The notes under the pieces were generated by a model. That model was not told the origin of the DNA, made no database searches, and was given only the letters and a program-made list of their open reading frames with translations. Positions 28,845 through 36,835 of a stretch of 40,987 bases of DNA are shown piece after piece; position 1 is the stretch's first letter; every line of letters begins with the position of its first letter. Made by a program: the position numbers and the translations under genes. The stretch comes from CAZBNB01 sp964493245 (lineage in GTDB: Bacteria > Pseudomonadota > Gammaproteobacteria > Legionellales > Legionellaceae): contig CAZBNB010000024.1 of assembly GCA_964493245.1 (NCBI GenBank), positions 1 through 40,987 of the forward strand. The letters run 5' to 3'.

Positions 28845-29465
28845 TTATTTAGAGTAAAGTTCAACCACCAAGTTAACGTTAAAATCAGAAGACATATCAG
28901 ATAAGACAGGTAGTCTCATTAAGGTGCCTTTGAAGTTTCCAGCATCTACGTTAATCCAATCACAAGTTGGTCGTTGTTCAGAAAGTGCAAGTGCCGCTTG
29001 AATCCGACCTTGAGCTTTTGATTTTTCACGCACGCTCACAACATCGCCGACCGCAACCAGGTAAGATGGAATATTAACCGCTTTACCATTTACCATAATC
29101 GCTTTATGAGAAACAAGTTGTCTCGCTTCGGCTCTAGTGCTTGCGAATCCCATGCGATAGACAAGATTATCTAGACGTCTTTCTAGAAAAGCCATTAAGT
29201 TTTCGCCTGTAGCGCCTTTTTGCTTAGCAGCATGCTTATAGTACAAGCTAAATTGCTTCTCAAGAACGCCATAGAAACGACGGATTTTTTGTTTTTCACG
29301 TAACTGAATGCCATAGCCACTCAAACGCGCTTTTTTATCCCCATGCTGTCCAGGAAGCTTCTCTGATTTGCATTTTGATTTATGGTCACGAACACCGCTT
29401 TTTAATAATAAATCAGTGCCTTCTCTACGTGACAACTTACATTTAGGACCTAAATATCTAGCCAT
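28845..29465 (-). CDS. rpsD: 30S ribosomal protein S4
   Basis: 206 residues, same as E. coli. The start MARYLGPKCKLSRREGTDL and the S4 RNA-binding domain (RRLDNLVYRMGFASTRAEAR) are diagnostic. S4 is a primary 16S rRNA-binding assembly protein and, in E. coli, the translational repressor of the alpha operon. It lies between rpsK and rpoA. The N-terminus has one Cys (Cys9), so there is no zinc-type Cys cluster. Confidence 0.99.
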   Translation of the reverse strand: MARYLGPKCKLSRREGTDLLLKSGVRDHKSKCKSEKLPGQHGDKKARLSGYGIQLREKQKIRRFYGVLEKQFSLYYKHAAKQKGATGENLMAFLERRLDNLVYRMGFASTRAEARQLVSHKAIMVNGKAVNIPSYLVAVGDVVSVREKSKAQGRIQAALALSEQRPTCDWINVDAGNFKGTLMRLPVLSDMSSDFNVNLVVELYSK

Positions 29466-29480
29466 TATTGCTCCTGAATC

Positions 29481-29879
29481 TTATACTCGACGCTTCTTAG
29501 CTGGTTTACATCCGTTATGCGGAATACCCGTGACATCCGTAATCTCAACAATTTTAAATTCTTGTGAGATTAATTCACGAATCGTAGATTCACGACCAGG
29601 ACCGGGGCCATGAATAAATACAGCAACTGATTTCATACCATATTCTTTCGCAACAGCAGATGCTTTTTCTGTTGCAACCTGCGCGGCATAAGGTGTGCTT
29701 TTTCTTGAGCCACGAAATCCTGAACCACCTGAAGTCGCCCAACACAACGCATTACCCTGTCTATCAGTAAACGTTACGATCGTATTGTTAAACGACGCAT
29801 GTACGTGGACGATTCCGTCCGAAACAACTCGCTTAATTTTTTTACGCGTCTTTTGTTGTTTAGCTTTATTTGTTGCCAT
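29481..29879 (-). CDS. rpsK: 30S ribosomal protein S11
   Basis: 132 residues. The core HVHASFNNTIVTFTDRQGN and the C-terminus DVTGIPHNGCKPAKKRRV are typical; the Asn-Gly in PHNG is the site of isoaspartate formation known for S11. S11 lines the mRNA exit region of the platform. It is the second gene of the alpha operon, 24 bp behind rpsM. Confidence 0.99.
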   Translation of the reverse strand: MATNKAKQQKTRKKIKRVVSDGIVHVHASFNNTIVTFTDRQGNALCWATSGGSGFRGSRKSTPYAAQVATEKASAVAKEYGMKSVAVFIHGPGPGRESTIRELISQEFKIVEITDVTGIPHNGCKPAKKRRV

Positions 29880-29903
29880 CTTAATTTATCCTAAGCAAAT
29901 TAA

Positions 29904-30260
29904 TTAATTTGTAACACCTTTGCGGCGACCTTTACGTGTTCTAGCATTTGTCTTAGTACGTTGGCCTCGAACAGGTAAACCACGACGGTGTCTTAGGCCG
30001 CGATAACAACCCAAATCCATCAGGCGCTTAATACTCATCGTCACAGCTCTACGTAAATCGCCCTCAACCGTCATTTTAGCAATTTCAGTTCTCAATTGTT
30101 CTAATTGAGCTTCGGTTAATTCTGATACTTTCGATGCAGGATTTAAACCAAGCTGTTCACACAATTTTATGGATGTTGGTCTTCCAATTCCATAAATAGA
30201 TGTTAAGGCAATCACCACATGTTTGTGATCCGCTATATTTACACCTGCAATACGAGCCAT
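29904..30260 (-). CDS. rpsM: 30S ribosomal protein S13
   Basis: 118 residues, same as E. coli. It begins MARIAGVNIADHKHVVIALT, contains the SIYGIGRPTS helix-hairpin and the basic tail GLPVRGQRTKTNARTRKGRR that reaches the P-site tRNA. S13 sits in the 30S head and contacts L5. It is the first gene of the alpha operon, behind the promoter at 30303-30331, with a leader of only about 36 nt. Confidence 0.99.
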   Translation of the reverse strand: MARIAGVNIADHKHVVIALTSIYGIGRPTSIKLCEQLGLNPASKVSELTEAQLEQLRTEIAKMTVEGDLRRAVTMSIKRLMDLGCYRGLRHRRGLPVRGQRTKTNARTRKGRRKGVTN

Positions 30261-30302
30261 GCAATTCTCCGATCATTATTTGCTCTGCCAGAAAGGGACA
30301 GA

Positions 30303-30331
30303 ATATTACTTAGTTTTTATCAAAATTTCAA
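30303..30331 (-). promoter_or_regulatory. Alpha-operon promoter upstream of rpsM
   Basis: On the minus strand TTGAAA (-35, 5/6) and TAATAT (-10, 4/6) are separated by 17 bp, in the gap between rpmJ and rpsM where the E. coli alpha promoter also lies. Predicted start near 30296. Confidence 0.55.
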
Positions 30332-30337
30332 GAAAAA

Positions 30338-30451
30338 TTAACCTTGTCTTTGTTTATGTCTTGCATCTTTACAAATTACACGAATGGTTCCATTACGTTT
30401 AATAATTTTGCAATTTCTACAAATGCGTTTTACTGACGCTCTTACTTTCAT
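30338..30451 (-). CDS. rpmJ: 50S ribosomal protein L36
   Basis: A short gene of 37 residues, beginning MKVRASVKRICRNCKI and ending RHKQRQG. Zinc ligands Cys11, Cys14, Cys27 and His32 are all present, so this is the zinc-binding (C+) form. L36 binds the central region of 23S rRNA. It closes the spc operon, 19 bp behind secY. In zinc-responsive genomes a C-minus paralogue may exist elsewhere; none is in this window. Confidence 0.97.
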   Translation of the reverse strand: MKVRASVKRICRNCKIIKRNGTIRVICKDARHKQRQG

Positions 30452-30470
30452 GCCTTACTCCAAACATTAA

Positions 30471-31793
30471 TCACAATAAACCAGGTAATTTATTACCCTT
30501 TAAATTGGCCTTTTTTATCAAAGAGTCATACTGCTGCGTCATCAAATGTGCTTGTATTTGCGCAACAAAGTCCATAATAACAACAACGATAATCAACAGT
30601 GACGTTCCACCAAAATAGAATGGGACGTGCCAAGTATACATTAAAATCTGCGGTAATAAGCAAACTAGGACTAAATAGATTGCTCCAACTAAAGTCAATC
30701 TTGTCATTACCGTATCAATATAACGCATGGTTTGATCGCCTGGGCGAATACCTGGAATATATGCACCCGATTTCTTTAAATTATCAGCTGTATCTTTGGG
30801 ATTAAAAACCAACGCCGTATAAAAGAAAGCGAAACATAATATTGCAAAACCATAAACTAACAAATACAAAGGCTTACCTGGCTGCATAGCAATACCGATA
30901 TCAGCAAGCCAGCCCATTGCCTTATTTTTGGCAACAAACTGCCCAATAGTTGCTGGCAACATGATAATGCTCGAAGCAAAGATAGGCGGTATCACACCCG
31001 ACATATTTATCTTCAAGGGAAGATGACTAGTCTGTGCTGCATATACTTTTCGACCCTGCGTTCTTTGCGCGTAATTCACTCGAATACGCCTTTGTGCACG
31101 CTCAACAAACACAACAAAGCCTGTTACCAGCACCACAATCAAAGCGATGACAAAAACAGACAGCAACTGCATCTGACCTTCTTTAACCTGCTGGAACATC
31201 GAGCCTAAAGCATTAGGTAAACTGGCCACAATACCCGAAAAAATAATCAACGAGATACCATTACCGACACCTTTCTCGGTCATCTGCTCACCCAACCACA
31301 TTAAAAACATGGTTCCTGTCACTAAGGTTACGACCGCAGTGAAGTAAAAAGTGACATCCGACGACAGTGCAATATGCTGATTCGCTAACCACTTAGCCAA
31401 CCCCATAGAATGCACCAAAGCAAACAATAACGTCAGATAACGGGTATACTGATTTACTTTTCTTTTCCCAGCCTCACCTTCTTTTTTCAATTGCTCAAGG
31501 GATGGAACCACAACAGAAAACAATTGAATAATAATGGAAGCCGTGATGTAAGGCATAATACCAATGGCAAACACCGTTACACGAGAAAGCGCACCACCAG
31601 AAAACATGTTAACCAAACCAAAAATTGTATTTTGTTGCTGGTTAAAAAAATTAGCCAACTTAACAGGATCCAATCCTGGGACTGGGATATGTGCTCCCAG
31701 TCTATAGACAAGTATGGCAATCAAGACAAAGAATAGTCTTGCTTTGAGCTCAGCTAATCCACTGAGCGCTTTGATCTGTTGGTCCGGTCTCAT
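30471..31793 (-). CDS. secY: Preprotein translocase subunit SecY
   Basis: 440 residues, the normal length, with ten hydrophobic segments. SecY is the central pore of the SecYEG channel in the inner membrane. Family marks include the first transmembrane segment followed by YRLGAHIPVPGLDP, GIMPYITASIIIQL, the EGEAGKRKVNQYTRYLT cytosolic loop, and the C-terminal LIKKANLKGNKLPGLL. It lies between rplO (2-bp gap) and rpmJ, its invariant place in the spc operon. Confidence 0.99.
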   Translation of the reverse strand: MRPDQQIKALSGLAELKARLFFVLIAILVYRLGAHIPVPGLDPVKLANFFNQQQNTIFGLVNMFSGGALSRVTVFAIGIMPYITASIIIQLFSVVVPSLEQLKKEGEAGKRKVNQYTRYLTLLFALVHSMGLAKWLANQHIALSSDVTFYFTAVVTLVTGTMFLMWLGEQMTEKGVGNGISLIIFSGIVASLPNALGSMFQQVKEGQMQLLSVFVIALIVVLVTGFVVFVERAQRRIRVNYAQRTQGRKVYAAQTSHLPLKINMSGVIPPIFASSIIMLPATIGQFVAKNKAMGWLADIGIAMQPGKPLYLLVYGFAILCFAFFYTALVFNPKDTADNLKKSGAYIPGIRPGDQTMRYIDTVMTRLTLVGAIYLVLVCLLPQILMYTWHVPFYFGGTSLLIIVVVIMDFVAQIQAHLMTQQYDSLIKKANLKGNKLPGLL

Positions 31794-31795
31794 AA

Positions 31796-32230
31796 TTAAG
31801 ATTCGATCTGTCCGCCAAGTTTTTCAATGATTTCACGAGCACCTTTAGTGACTCGCAACCCTTTTAGTTTCACTGCACTTGACAGTTCACCAGACAAAAT
31901 CACCTTAACACTGAGAATATCTTTTTTGACGATACCGGCTGCTTTCAGCACATCCAAGTCAATGATATCCGCTTTAATGCCAGCCAATTCAGTTAATGTG
32001 ACTTGATCGATTCCTTTAGCAACACGCGATTTAAAGCCCATCTTAGGAAGACGTCTTTGAATCGGCATTTGTCCGCCTTCAAAATTAATCTTATGAAAAC
32101 CACCTGATCTGGCTTTTTGACCTTTGTGCCCTTTTCCAGATGTTTTACCAATGCCTGACCCAATACCACGGCCAACACGTGTACGTGCGGGTCTTGAACC
32201 TGCATCCGGTGAAAGTGTATTTAATCGCAT
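31796..32230 (-). CDS. rplO: 50S ribosomal protein L15
   Basis: 144 residues, same as E. coli. The Gly/Arg-rich N-terminus (RVGRGIGSGIGKTSGKGHKG) threads into 23S rRNA; GGQMPIQRRLPKMGF is the L15 signature. It is a late assembly protein of the 50S subunit. Its start codon overlaps the end of rpmD by 1 nt, which suggests translational coupling. Confidence 0.99.
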   Translation of the reverse strand: MRLNTLSPDAGSRPARTRVGRGIGSGIGKTSGKGHKGQKARSGGFHKINFEGGQMPIQRRLPKMGFKSRVAKGIDQVTLTELAGIKADIIDLDVLKAAGIVKKDILSVKVILSGELSSAVKLKGLRVTKGAREIIEKLGGQIES

Positions 32231-32418
32231 TATACAGACTCCTCGACTTTCACTAAGTAACTAATTTGGTTAATGAGACCGCGTATACAAGGATTGTCAT
32301 TATGCGTTACGGTTGCATTCATTTTTCTCAAACCGAGCTGCTTTGCTATCTCAATATGTTTTGGTAATCGGCCTATCAAGCTTTTAACCAATTGAATTTG
32401 AACTGTCGATTTTTTCAT
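32230..32418 (-). CDS. rpmD: 50S ribosomal protein L30
   Basis: 62 residues (E. coli 59). The block VQIQLVKSLIGRLPKHIEIA followed by LGLRKMN is typical of short bacterial L30. It lies between rpsE and rplO and overlaps both by 1 nt, an arrangement that favours coupled translation. Confidence 0.98.
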   Translation of the reverse strand: MKKSTVQIQLVKSLIGRLPKHIEIAKQLGLRKMNATVTHNDNPCIRGLINQISYLVKVEESV

Positions 32419-32924
32419 TATTGTTCCGCCATTAACTGCTCAACTGTTTTACCACGTTTAGCGGCTACATAATCTGGGGTTCCCATGTTAGTTAACGCAC
32501 CAATAGTCGCTCTCACAATATTGCTAGGATTGGTTGAACCAATGCTTTTTGCAAGTATGTTTTGCACGCCGAGAACTTCCAATACAGCACGCATCGCACC
32601 ACCAGCAATAATTCCTGTACCTTCACTTGCAGGCTTCATGAATACTTTTGACGCACCATAATCCCAAGTGATTTCGTGATGAACTGTTGTACCAGCCAGT
32701 GGCACATAAACCATATTTTTACGTGCTTGATCCATTGCTTTTTGGATAGCGATAGGCACTTCTCGCGCTTTTCCGCGACCATAACCTACTTTACCTTTAC
32801 CATCACCAACAACAACCAACACAGCAAAACCAAAAACTCGACCGCCTTTCACTACTTTTGCCGTTCGCGTTACAGAGACTAATTTTTCTTGATAGCCTTC
32901 TGATTTATTTTCTTCAAATGCCAT
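32418..32924 (-). CDS. rpsE: 30S ribosomal protein S5
   Basis: 168 residues (E. coli 167). The double-stranded-RNA-binding-type N domain (KLVSVTRTAKVVKGGRVFGF) and the S5 signature GDGKGKVGYGRGKAREVP are clear. S5 helps set decoding fidelity together with S4. The position of classic spectinomycin resistance changes, the VVKGGRV loop, is wild-type-like. Confidence 0.99.
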   Translation of the reverse strand: MAFEENKSEGYQEKLVSVTRTAKVVKGGRVFGFAVLVVVGDGKGKVGYGRGKAREVPIAIQKAMDQARKNMVYVPLAGTTVHHEITWDYGASKVFMKPASEGTGIIAGGAMRAVLEVLGVQNILAKSIGSTNPSNIVRATIGALTNMGTPDYVAAKRGKTVEQLMAEQ

Positions 32925-32933
32925 AATGATTCC

Positions 32934-33296
32934 TTAAAAATCTAAACCACCTTCGCGTGCACCATCGGCAAGTGCTTTAATGCGGCCGTGATACTTATAA
33001 CCTGAGCGATCAAATGCGACTTGAATTATTTCTTTTTCTTTCGCTCTTTTTGCAAGAAGCTTGCCAACTTCCATCGCTTGATCAACTTTTTTGTTTTTCA
33101 AGCTTTTCTTGAGTTCTTTATCAAGCGTTGAGGCACTGGCCAATACAACATCTCCATGCTCACCTGAAACAATAATTTGTGAGTATATGTGAACATTAGA
33201 GCGACTAACAACCAATCTTGGTCGATGAGAACGTGCTGTACGAATAATCGCTTTTGTCTTCTGGGCTCTTCTTTTACGTGCTATGTCTTTATTCAT
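32934..33296 (-). CDS. rplR: 50S ribosomal protein L18
   Basis: 120 residues (E. coli 117). RPRLVVSRSNVHIYSQII and the C-terminal FDRSGYKYHGRIKALADGAREGGLDF are characteristic. L18 binds 5S rRNA with L5 to build the central protuberance. It lies 11 bp behind rplF. Confidence 0.99.
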   Translation of the reverse strand: MNKDIARKRRAQKTKAIIRTARSHRPRLVVSRSNVHIYSQIIVSGEHGDVVLASASTLDKELKKSLKNKKVDQAMEVGKLLAKRAKEKEIIQVAFDRSGYKYHGRIKALADGAREGGLDF

Positions 33297-33307
33297 CTCA
33301 ATCTACC

Positions 33308-33844
33308 TTACTTTTTCTTCGCTTCTTTGAGAACGATAATCTCGCCAGCATAACGGACACCTTTTCCTTTATAAGGCTCAGGTGGACGAAACGCTCTAAT
33401 TTCAGAGGCGACTTGTCCTAAAAGTTGTTTATCAATGCCTTTGAGCACAATTGTTGTGTTACTTGGTGTTTCAACAGCAACACCGGCAGGTAATTTATAC
33501 TCAACTGGATGAGAAAAACCGAGTGATAGACCAATCGAAGTTCCTTTCGCTTGCGCACGGTAACCGACGCCAACCAGCTCAAGAGCTAACTCAAAACCAT
33601 TCGTAACGCCATGAATCATATTGTTCACTAAGGCACGTACTGTACCTGCTTGTGCCCATGCATTAGGGTCATTTGCCGCAGGACGAAATTGAACGGAATT
33701 TTCTTCGGTTTTAGTAACACTGACTAATTTATTACAATGTTGAGTCAGGCTTCCTTTTGGACCTTTAATCGTTATTTCGTTTTTACCAATGCTAATTTCA
33801 ACATTTTTAGGCAATACGATATCTGCTTTAGCTACTCTTGACAT
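33308..33844 (-). CDS. rplF: 50S ribosomal protein L6
   Basis: 178 residues (E. coli 177). It has two similar L6 folds; the C-terminal signature PEPYKGKGVRYAGE is exact. L6 sits near the factor-binding site of the large subunit. It lies between rpsH and rplR. Confidence 0.99.
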   Translation of the reverse strand: MSRVAKADIVLPKNVEISIGKNEITIKGPKGSLTQHCNKLVSVTKTEENSVQFRPAANDPNAWAQAGTVRALVNNMIHGVTNGFELALELVGVGYRAQAKGTSIGLSLGFSHPVEYKLPAGVAVETPSNTTIVLKGIDKQLLGQVASEIRAFRPPEPYKGKGVRYAGEIIVLKEAKKK

Positions 33845-33883
33845 ATTAATCCTCGTTATCGGCTGATGTATATGGGCTTTTCA

Positions 33884-34279
33884 TCAAGCGATTTCACAAA
33901 TGATTTCACCACCAATATTTTGGGCACGTGCTGTACTATGTGTCATCACACCTTTTGATGTTGAAAGAATTGACACACCAAATCCAGGTATAGAAACCAA
34001 TTCTTTAACTGACTTATAAACACGTAGTCCAGGTCTACTGATACGCTTTATTCTGGCAATGACAGGCTTTCCTTGAAAATATTTCAAAGAGATAGTCATC
34101 ATTTTTCTTTTGTTCTCTAATGTTTCTACTACGTAGTCGCTAATATAGCCTTCTTCTTTAAGAACACGTGCAATTTGTTCTTTTAAAAGAGATGAATCCA
34201 AAACAACACTGGTGTGTTTTGCTTGCTGGCCATTTCGAATTCTAGTTAACATATCAGCAACCGGATCTTGCATACTCAC
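33884..34279 (-). CDS. rpsH: 30S ribosomal protein S8
   Basis: 131 residues (E. coli 130). It begins MSMQDPVADMLTRIRNGQQ and contains the signature GVSILSTSKGVMTHSTAR (STS/KG core). S8 is a primary 16S rRNA binder; in E. coli it represses the spc operon by binding near the rplE start. I did not detect the regulatory hairpin by eye. Confidence 0.99.
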   Translation of the reverse strand: MSMQDPVADMLTRIRNGQQAKHTSVVLDSSLLKEQIARVLKEEGYISDYVVETLENKRKMMTISLKYFQGKPVIARIKRISRPGLRVYKSVKELVSIPGFGVSILSTSKGVMTHSTARAQNIGGEIICEIA

Positions 34280-34304
34280 AGTCGTTCTCCAAATATTTCA
34301 ATCG

Positions 34305-34607
34305 CTACCAACTGGACTTTCTTCCGCCAGTCACATTGCCAAACATAAGTTGCTGACGCAAACAAATTCTACAAAGACCAAACTTACGATACACAGCATG
34401 TGCACGACCACATTGCTGACAGCGTGTTGAGTGTCGGGCTGGGCATGAATTGATTGGCAACTTAGATAATTTTGCTTGAGCTTCCATAATGGTATCAAAA
34501 TCAGTTGATGATTTAATCACTGCTTTCAATTCCAATCGACGCTCATGGTACTTTTTAACCAGTTTTGCCTTTTTGAGCTCACGCTCTAAAATTGATTTTT
34601 TAGCCAC
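34305..34607 (-). CDS. rpsN: 30S ribosomal protein S14, long form with a Cys4 zinc motif
   Basis: 100 residues, i.e. the long proteobacterial form, ending GGRKSSW. Unlike E. coli S14, it carries Cys63-x2-Cys66-x12-Cys79-x2-Cys82 (RCQQCGRAH and LCRICLRQ), the spacing of the zinc ribbon in the short S14 type. Cys55 is an extra one. S14 sits in the 30S head near S3 and S10. It lies 14 bp behind rplE. The combination of long form and zinc motif resembles Legionella-group S14 as I recall it. Confidence 0.98.
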   Translation of the reverse strand: MAKKSILERELKKAKLVKKYHERRLELKAVIKSSTDFDTIMEAQAKLSKLPINSCPARHSTRCQQCGRAHAVYRKFGLCRICLRQQLMFGNVTGGRKSSW

Positions 34608-34621
34608 AATATAACCCTTTG

Positions 34622-35167
34622 TTAATTTTTGTCACGTAAAGGAAAATTAAACAACTCAAGAAGTGCACGTGCTTCTGCGTTTGTCTTCGCTGATGTTGTA
34701 ATACAAATGTCTAAACCACGGATCACATCAATTTTGTCAAAGTCAATTTCAGGAAACACTATTTGCTCAGTGATACCAAGACTGTAGTTACCACTACCAT
34801 CAAATGACTTGCTATTTAAACCGCGAAAATCACGTACTCGAGGAAGCGTGATAGTGATGAGTCTGTCTAAAAACTCATACATACGGTCATTTCGTAAAGT
34901 AACTTTACAACCAATTGGCCAACCATCGCGAATTTTAAATCCAGCGATAGACTTGCGTGCAAGCGTAACAACTGGCTTTTGACCAGCAATTCTTGTCATA
35001 TCTTCTAACGCAAAATTCATTACTTTTTTATCAGTAACGGCCTCACCTACCCCCATGTTCAAGGTAATTTTCTTTATTTTGGGGACCTGCATAACGCTTT
35101 GGTATCCAAATTTCTTCATCATGGAGTCAATGATTGTCTTTTTGTATAAATCTTTCAGTCTTGCCAT
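34622..35167 (-). CDS. rplE: 50S ribosomal protein L5
   Basis: 181 residues (E. coli 179). I chose ATG at 35167 (MARLKDLYKKTI) over the in-frame GTG at 35176 because AGGTGA lies 5 nt before the ATG and would overlap the GTG. The blocks KITLNMGVGEAV and PVVTLARKSIAGFKIRDGWP are L5 hallmarks. L5 binds 5S rRNA and contacts S13 across the subunit bridge. It lies 13 bp behind rplX. Confidence 0.98.
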   Translation of the reverse strand: MARLKDLYKKTIIDSMMKKFGYQSVMQVPKIKKITLNMGVGEAVTDKKVMNFALEDMTRIAGQKPVVTLARKSIAGFKIRDGWPIGCKVTLRNDRMYEFLDRLITITLPRVRDFRGLNSKSFDGSGNYSLGITEQIVFPEIDFDKIDVIRGLDICITTSAKTNAEARALLELFNFPLRDKN

Positions 35168-35180
35168 CTCTGTCACCTAA

Positions 35181-35507
35181 TTAAACAAGGTCAACGTTTT
35201 CGTTGTTCGATTTAAAATATCGGACCTTGTATTTCTTCCCATCTTTTTCAACAAATCGAAAACCAACGCGATCTGCCTTCTGAGTTGCTGGATTATATAA
35301 AGCAACATTAGATACATGTATCGATGCTTCTTTAGTAACTATGCCACCCTTTTGCTCCAACTGTGGATTGGGTTTGACATGCTTTTTAATTAAATTAGCA
35401 CCTTCAACCCATACTTTATCATCAAGTACACGGATTACTTTGCCTTGATGACTTTTACTTCTACCAGTAAGAACCACAACAGTATCGTCTTTCTTTATAC
35501 GTTTCAT
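35181..35507 (-). CDS. rplX: 50S ribosomal protein L24
   Basis: 108 residues (E. coli 104). A KOW motif is visible near the start (KKDDTVVVLTGRSKSHQGKV), followed by the conserved HVKPNPQ segment. L24 is an early assembly protein that binds the 5' end of 23S rRNA. It lies 12 bp behind rplN. Confidence 0.99.
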   Translation of the reverse strand: MKRIKKDDTVVVLTGRSKSHQGKVIRVLDDKVWVEGANLIKKHVKPNPQLEQKGGIVTKEASIHVSNVALYNPATQKADRVGFRFVEKDGKKYKVRYFKSNNENVDLV

Positions 35508-35519
35508 AATTAGCCCTTT

Positions 35520-35885
35520 TTACAGCACTTCTGCAGCCAGAGAAATAATTTTCATAAATTTTTCTCGTAACTCACGAGTCACTGGTCCAAAAATACGTGT
35601 TCCAATTGGCTCATATTGATTATTCAACAAAACTGCTGCATTTCCATCAAAACGAATGAGCGAGCCGTCATCACGCCGTACACCTTGTGCAGTACGAACA
35701 ACAACTGCGTTCATAACAGCACCTTTTTTTACTTTACTTCTTGGGATTGCATCTTTAATGCTTACCTTGATTACATCACCTACGCGAGCGTAACGACGAT
35801 GTGAACCACCCAGCACCTTGATACACATCACTCTACGTGCACCGCTATTATCAGCGACATCGAGCACTGTTTGCATTTGTATCAT
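35520..35885 (-). CDS. rplN: 50S ribosomal protein L14
   Basis: 121 residues. MIQMQTVLDVADNSGARRVM and RIFGPVTRELREKFMKIISL are near-invariant L14 blocks. L14 contacts the small subunit and the silencing factor RsfS. It is the first gene of the spc operon, 30-35 nt behind the predicted promoter start. Confidence 0.99.
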   Translation of the reverse strand: MIQMQTVLDVADNSGARRVMCIKVLGGSHRRYARVGDVIKVSIKDAIPRSKVKKGAVMNAVVVRTAQGVRRDDGSLIRFDGNAAVLLNNQYEPIGTRIFGPVTRELREKFMKIISLAAEVL

Positions 35886-35925
35886 CTTCTTCTCCAGCTC
35901 AAAATCGGCCTAAAAAAGGCTGCTA

Positions 35926-35953
35926 ATTATATCAGGGGAGTAACCGATTTGAA
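35926..35953 (-). promoter_or_regulatory. spc-operon promoter between rpsQ and rplN
   Basis: On the minus strand there is a perfect TATAAT with an extended -10 (TGATATAAT), 16 bp after TTCAAA (-35, 4/6). The position between S17 and L14 is where the E. coli spc promoter lies. Predicted start near 35918. Confidence 0.65.
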
Positions 35954-35962
35954 AGTAGTGAA

Positions 35963-36214
35963 TTAAGAAATCACTTCATCCAACACCCAAGTCTTGTTTT
36001 TAGACAAAGGTCTCGATTCACGAATCTTCACGATGTTACCAATTTTACAAACTTCGTGCTCATCATGTGCTTGTAATTTTGTTGTGCGGCGCATCATTTT
36101 CCCATATTTAGGATGCTTGATAGTACGCTCAACTAAAACAACAATTGTTTTTTGCATTTTGTCACTGACAACTTTACCAACTAAGGTTCTACCTTTAGAT
36201 TCACTCGTTTCCAT
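35963..36214 (-). CDS. rpsQ: 30S ribosomal protein S17
   Basis: 83 residues (E. coli 84) from the ATG at 36214. An upstream in-frame GTG at 36223 is unlikely because the AAGGG ribosome binding site abuts it and is 8 nt from the ATG. GRTLVGKVVSDKMQKTIVV and HDEHEVCKIGNIVKIRESRP are typical of S17, a primary 16S rRNA binder. It overlaps the rpmC 3' end by 14 bp and is the last gene of the S10 operon. Confidence 0.97.
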   Translation of the reverse strand: METSESKGRTLVGKVVSDKMQKTIVVLVERTIKHPKYGKMMRRTTKLQAHDEHEVCKIGNIVKIRESRPLSKNKTWVLDEVIS

Positions 36215-36407
36215 GACTACCACCCTTTTCAGTCATAATCGTTTTGACGCGTGCAATTGCCTTTCGTACTTGTGCAAAAACATGTGTCTTATCTAACGTA
36301 CCATTTGCCTTTTTCATACGTAAATTAAACTGTTGTTTACGCAAAGACATCAATTCAGTTCGCAACTCTTCGGAAGACATTGCTTTCAAATCTTTTATTT
36401 CGTTCAT
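36201..36407 (-). CDS. rpmC: 50S ribosomal protein L29
   Basis: 68 residues (E. coli 63) from the ATG at 36407, whose first base overlaps the rplP stop codon. AAGGTG is 5-6 nt upstream, which favours this ATG over the GTG three bases earlier. The two-helix pattern ELRTELMSLRKQQFNLRM ... QVRKAIARVKT is typical. L29 lies at the peptide exit, next to the SRP and trigger-factor docking protein L23. Confidence 0.96.
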   Translation of the reverse strand: MNEIKDLKAMSSEELRTELMSLRKQQFNLRMKKANGTLDKTHVFAQVRKAIARVKTIMTEKGGSHGNE

Positions 36408-36820
36408 CACATCACCTTGCGTTCTTCAAAGACCACTTTGAATGGGAGTTTAGCCCTAGCAAGATCAAATGCTTCTACGGCAAGCTCTCGTGTTACGCCT
36501 TCCATTTCAAATAAAACTTTGCCCGGTTGAATTTGAGCAACCCAATACTCAACATTACCTTTACCTTTACCTTGGCGGACTTCAAGTGGTTTTTGTGTAA
36601 TTGGTTTATCTGGGAAAACGCGAATCCAAATTTTACCACCACGCTTAATGTGCCTTGTCATCGCACGTCGCGCTGCTTCAATTTGTCTCGCAGTCAGTCT
36701 TCCACGTTCAACCGCTTTCAACCCGAATTCACCAAAACTGATCTTGCTCCCTCTGAGTGCAAGACCTCTGTTTCGGCCTTTCATTTGTTTACGAAACTTT
36801 GTTCGTTTTGGCTGCATCAT
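36407..36820 (-). CDS. rplP: 50S ribosomal protein L16
   Basis: 137 residues (E. coli 136). It begins MMQPKRTKFRKQMKGRNRG and carries GGKIWIRVFPDKPITQKP and RQGKGKGNVEYWVA, the L16 signatures; the Arg in KGGKIWIR equals the position hydroxylated by RoxA in E. coli. L16 helps position A-site tRNA. The first of the two ATGs matches family length. It lies 15 bp behind rpsC. Confidence 0.98.
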   Translation of the reverse strand: MMQPKRTKFRKQMKGRNRGLALRGSKISFGEFGLKAVERGRLTARQIEAARRAMTRHIKRGGKIWIRVFPDKPITQKPLEVRQGKGKGNVEYWVAQIQPGKVLFEMEGVTRELAVEAFDLARAKLPFKVVFEERKVM

Positions 36821-36835
36821 TTTCGATAGTCCTCG

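Noticed and set aside
35886..35962. Hairpin between rpsQ and rplN as terminator of the S10 operon
   Set aside because: The GCCT/AGGC stem is only 4 bp and the outer 7-bp arms are far apart; no U-tract follows, and the spc promoter explains the gap better.
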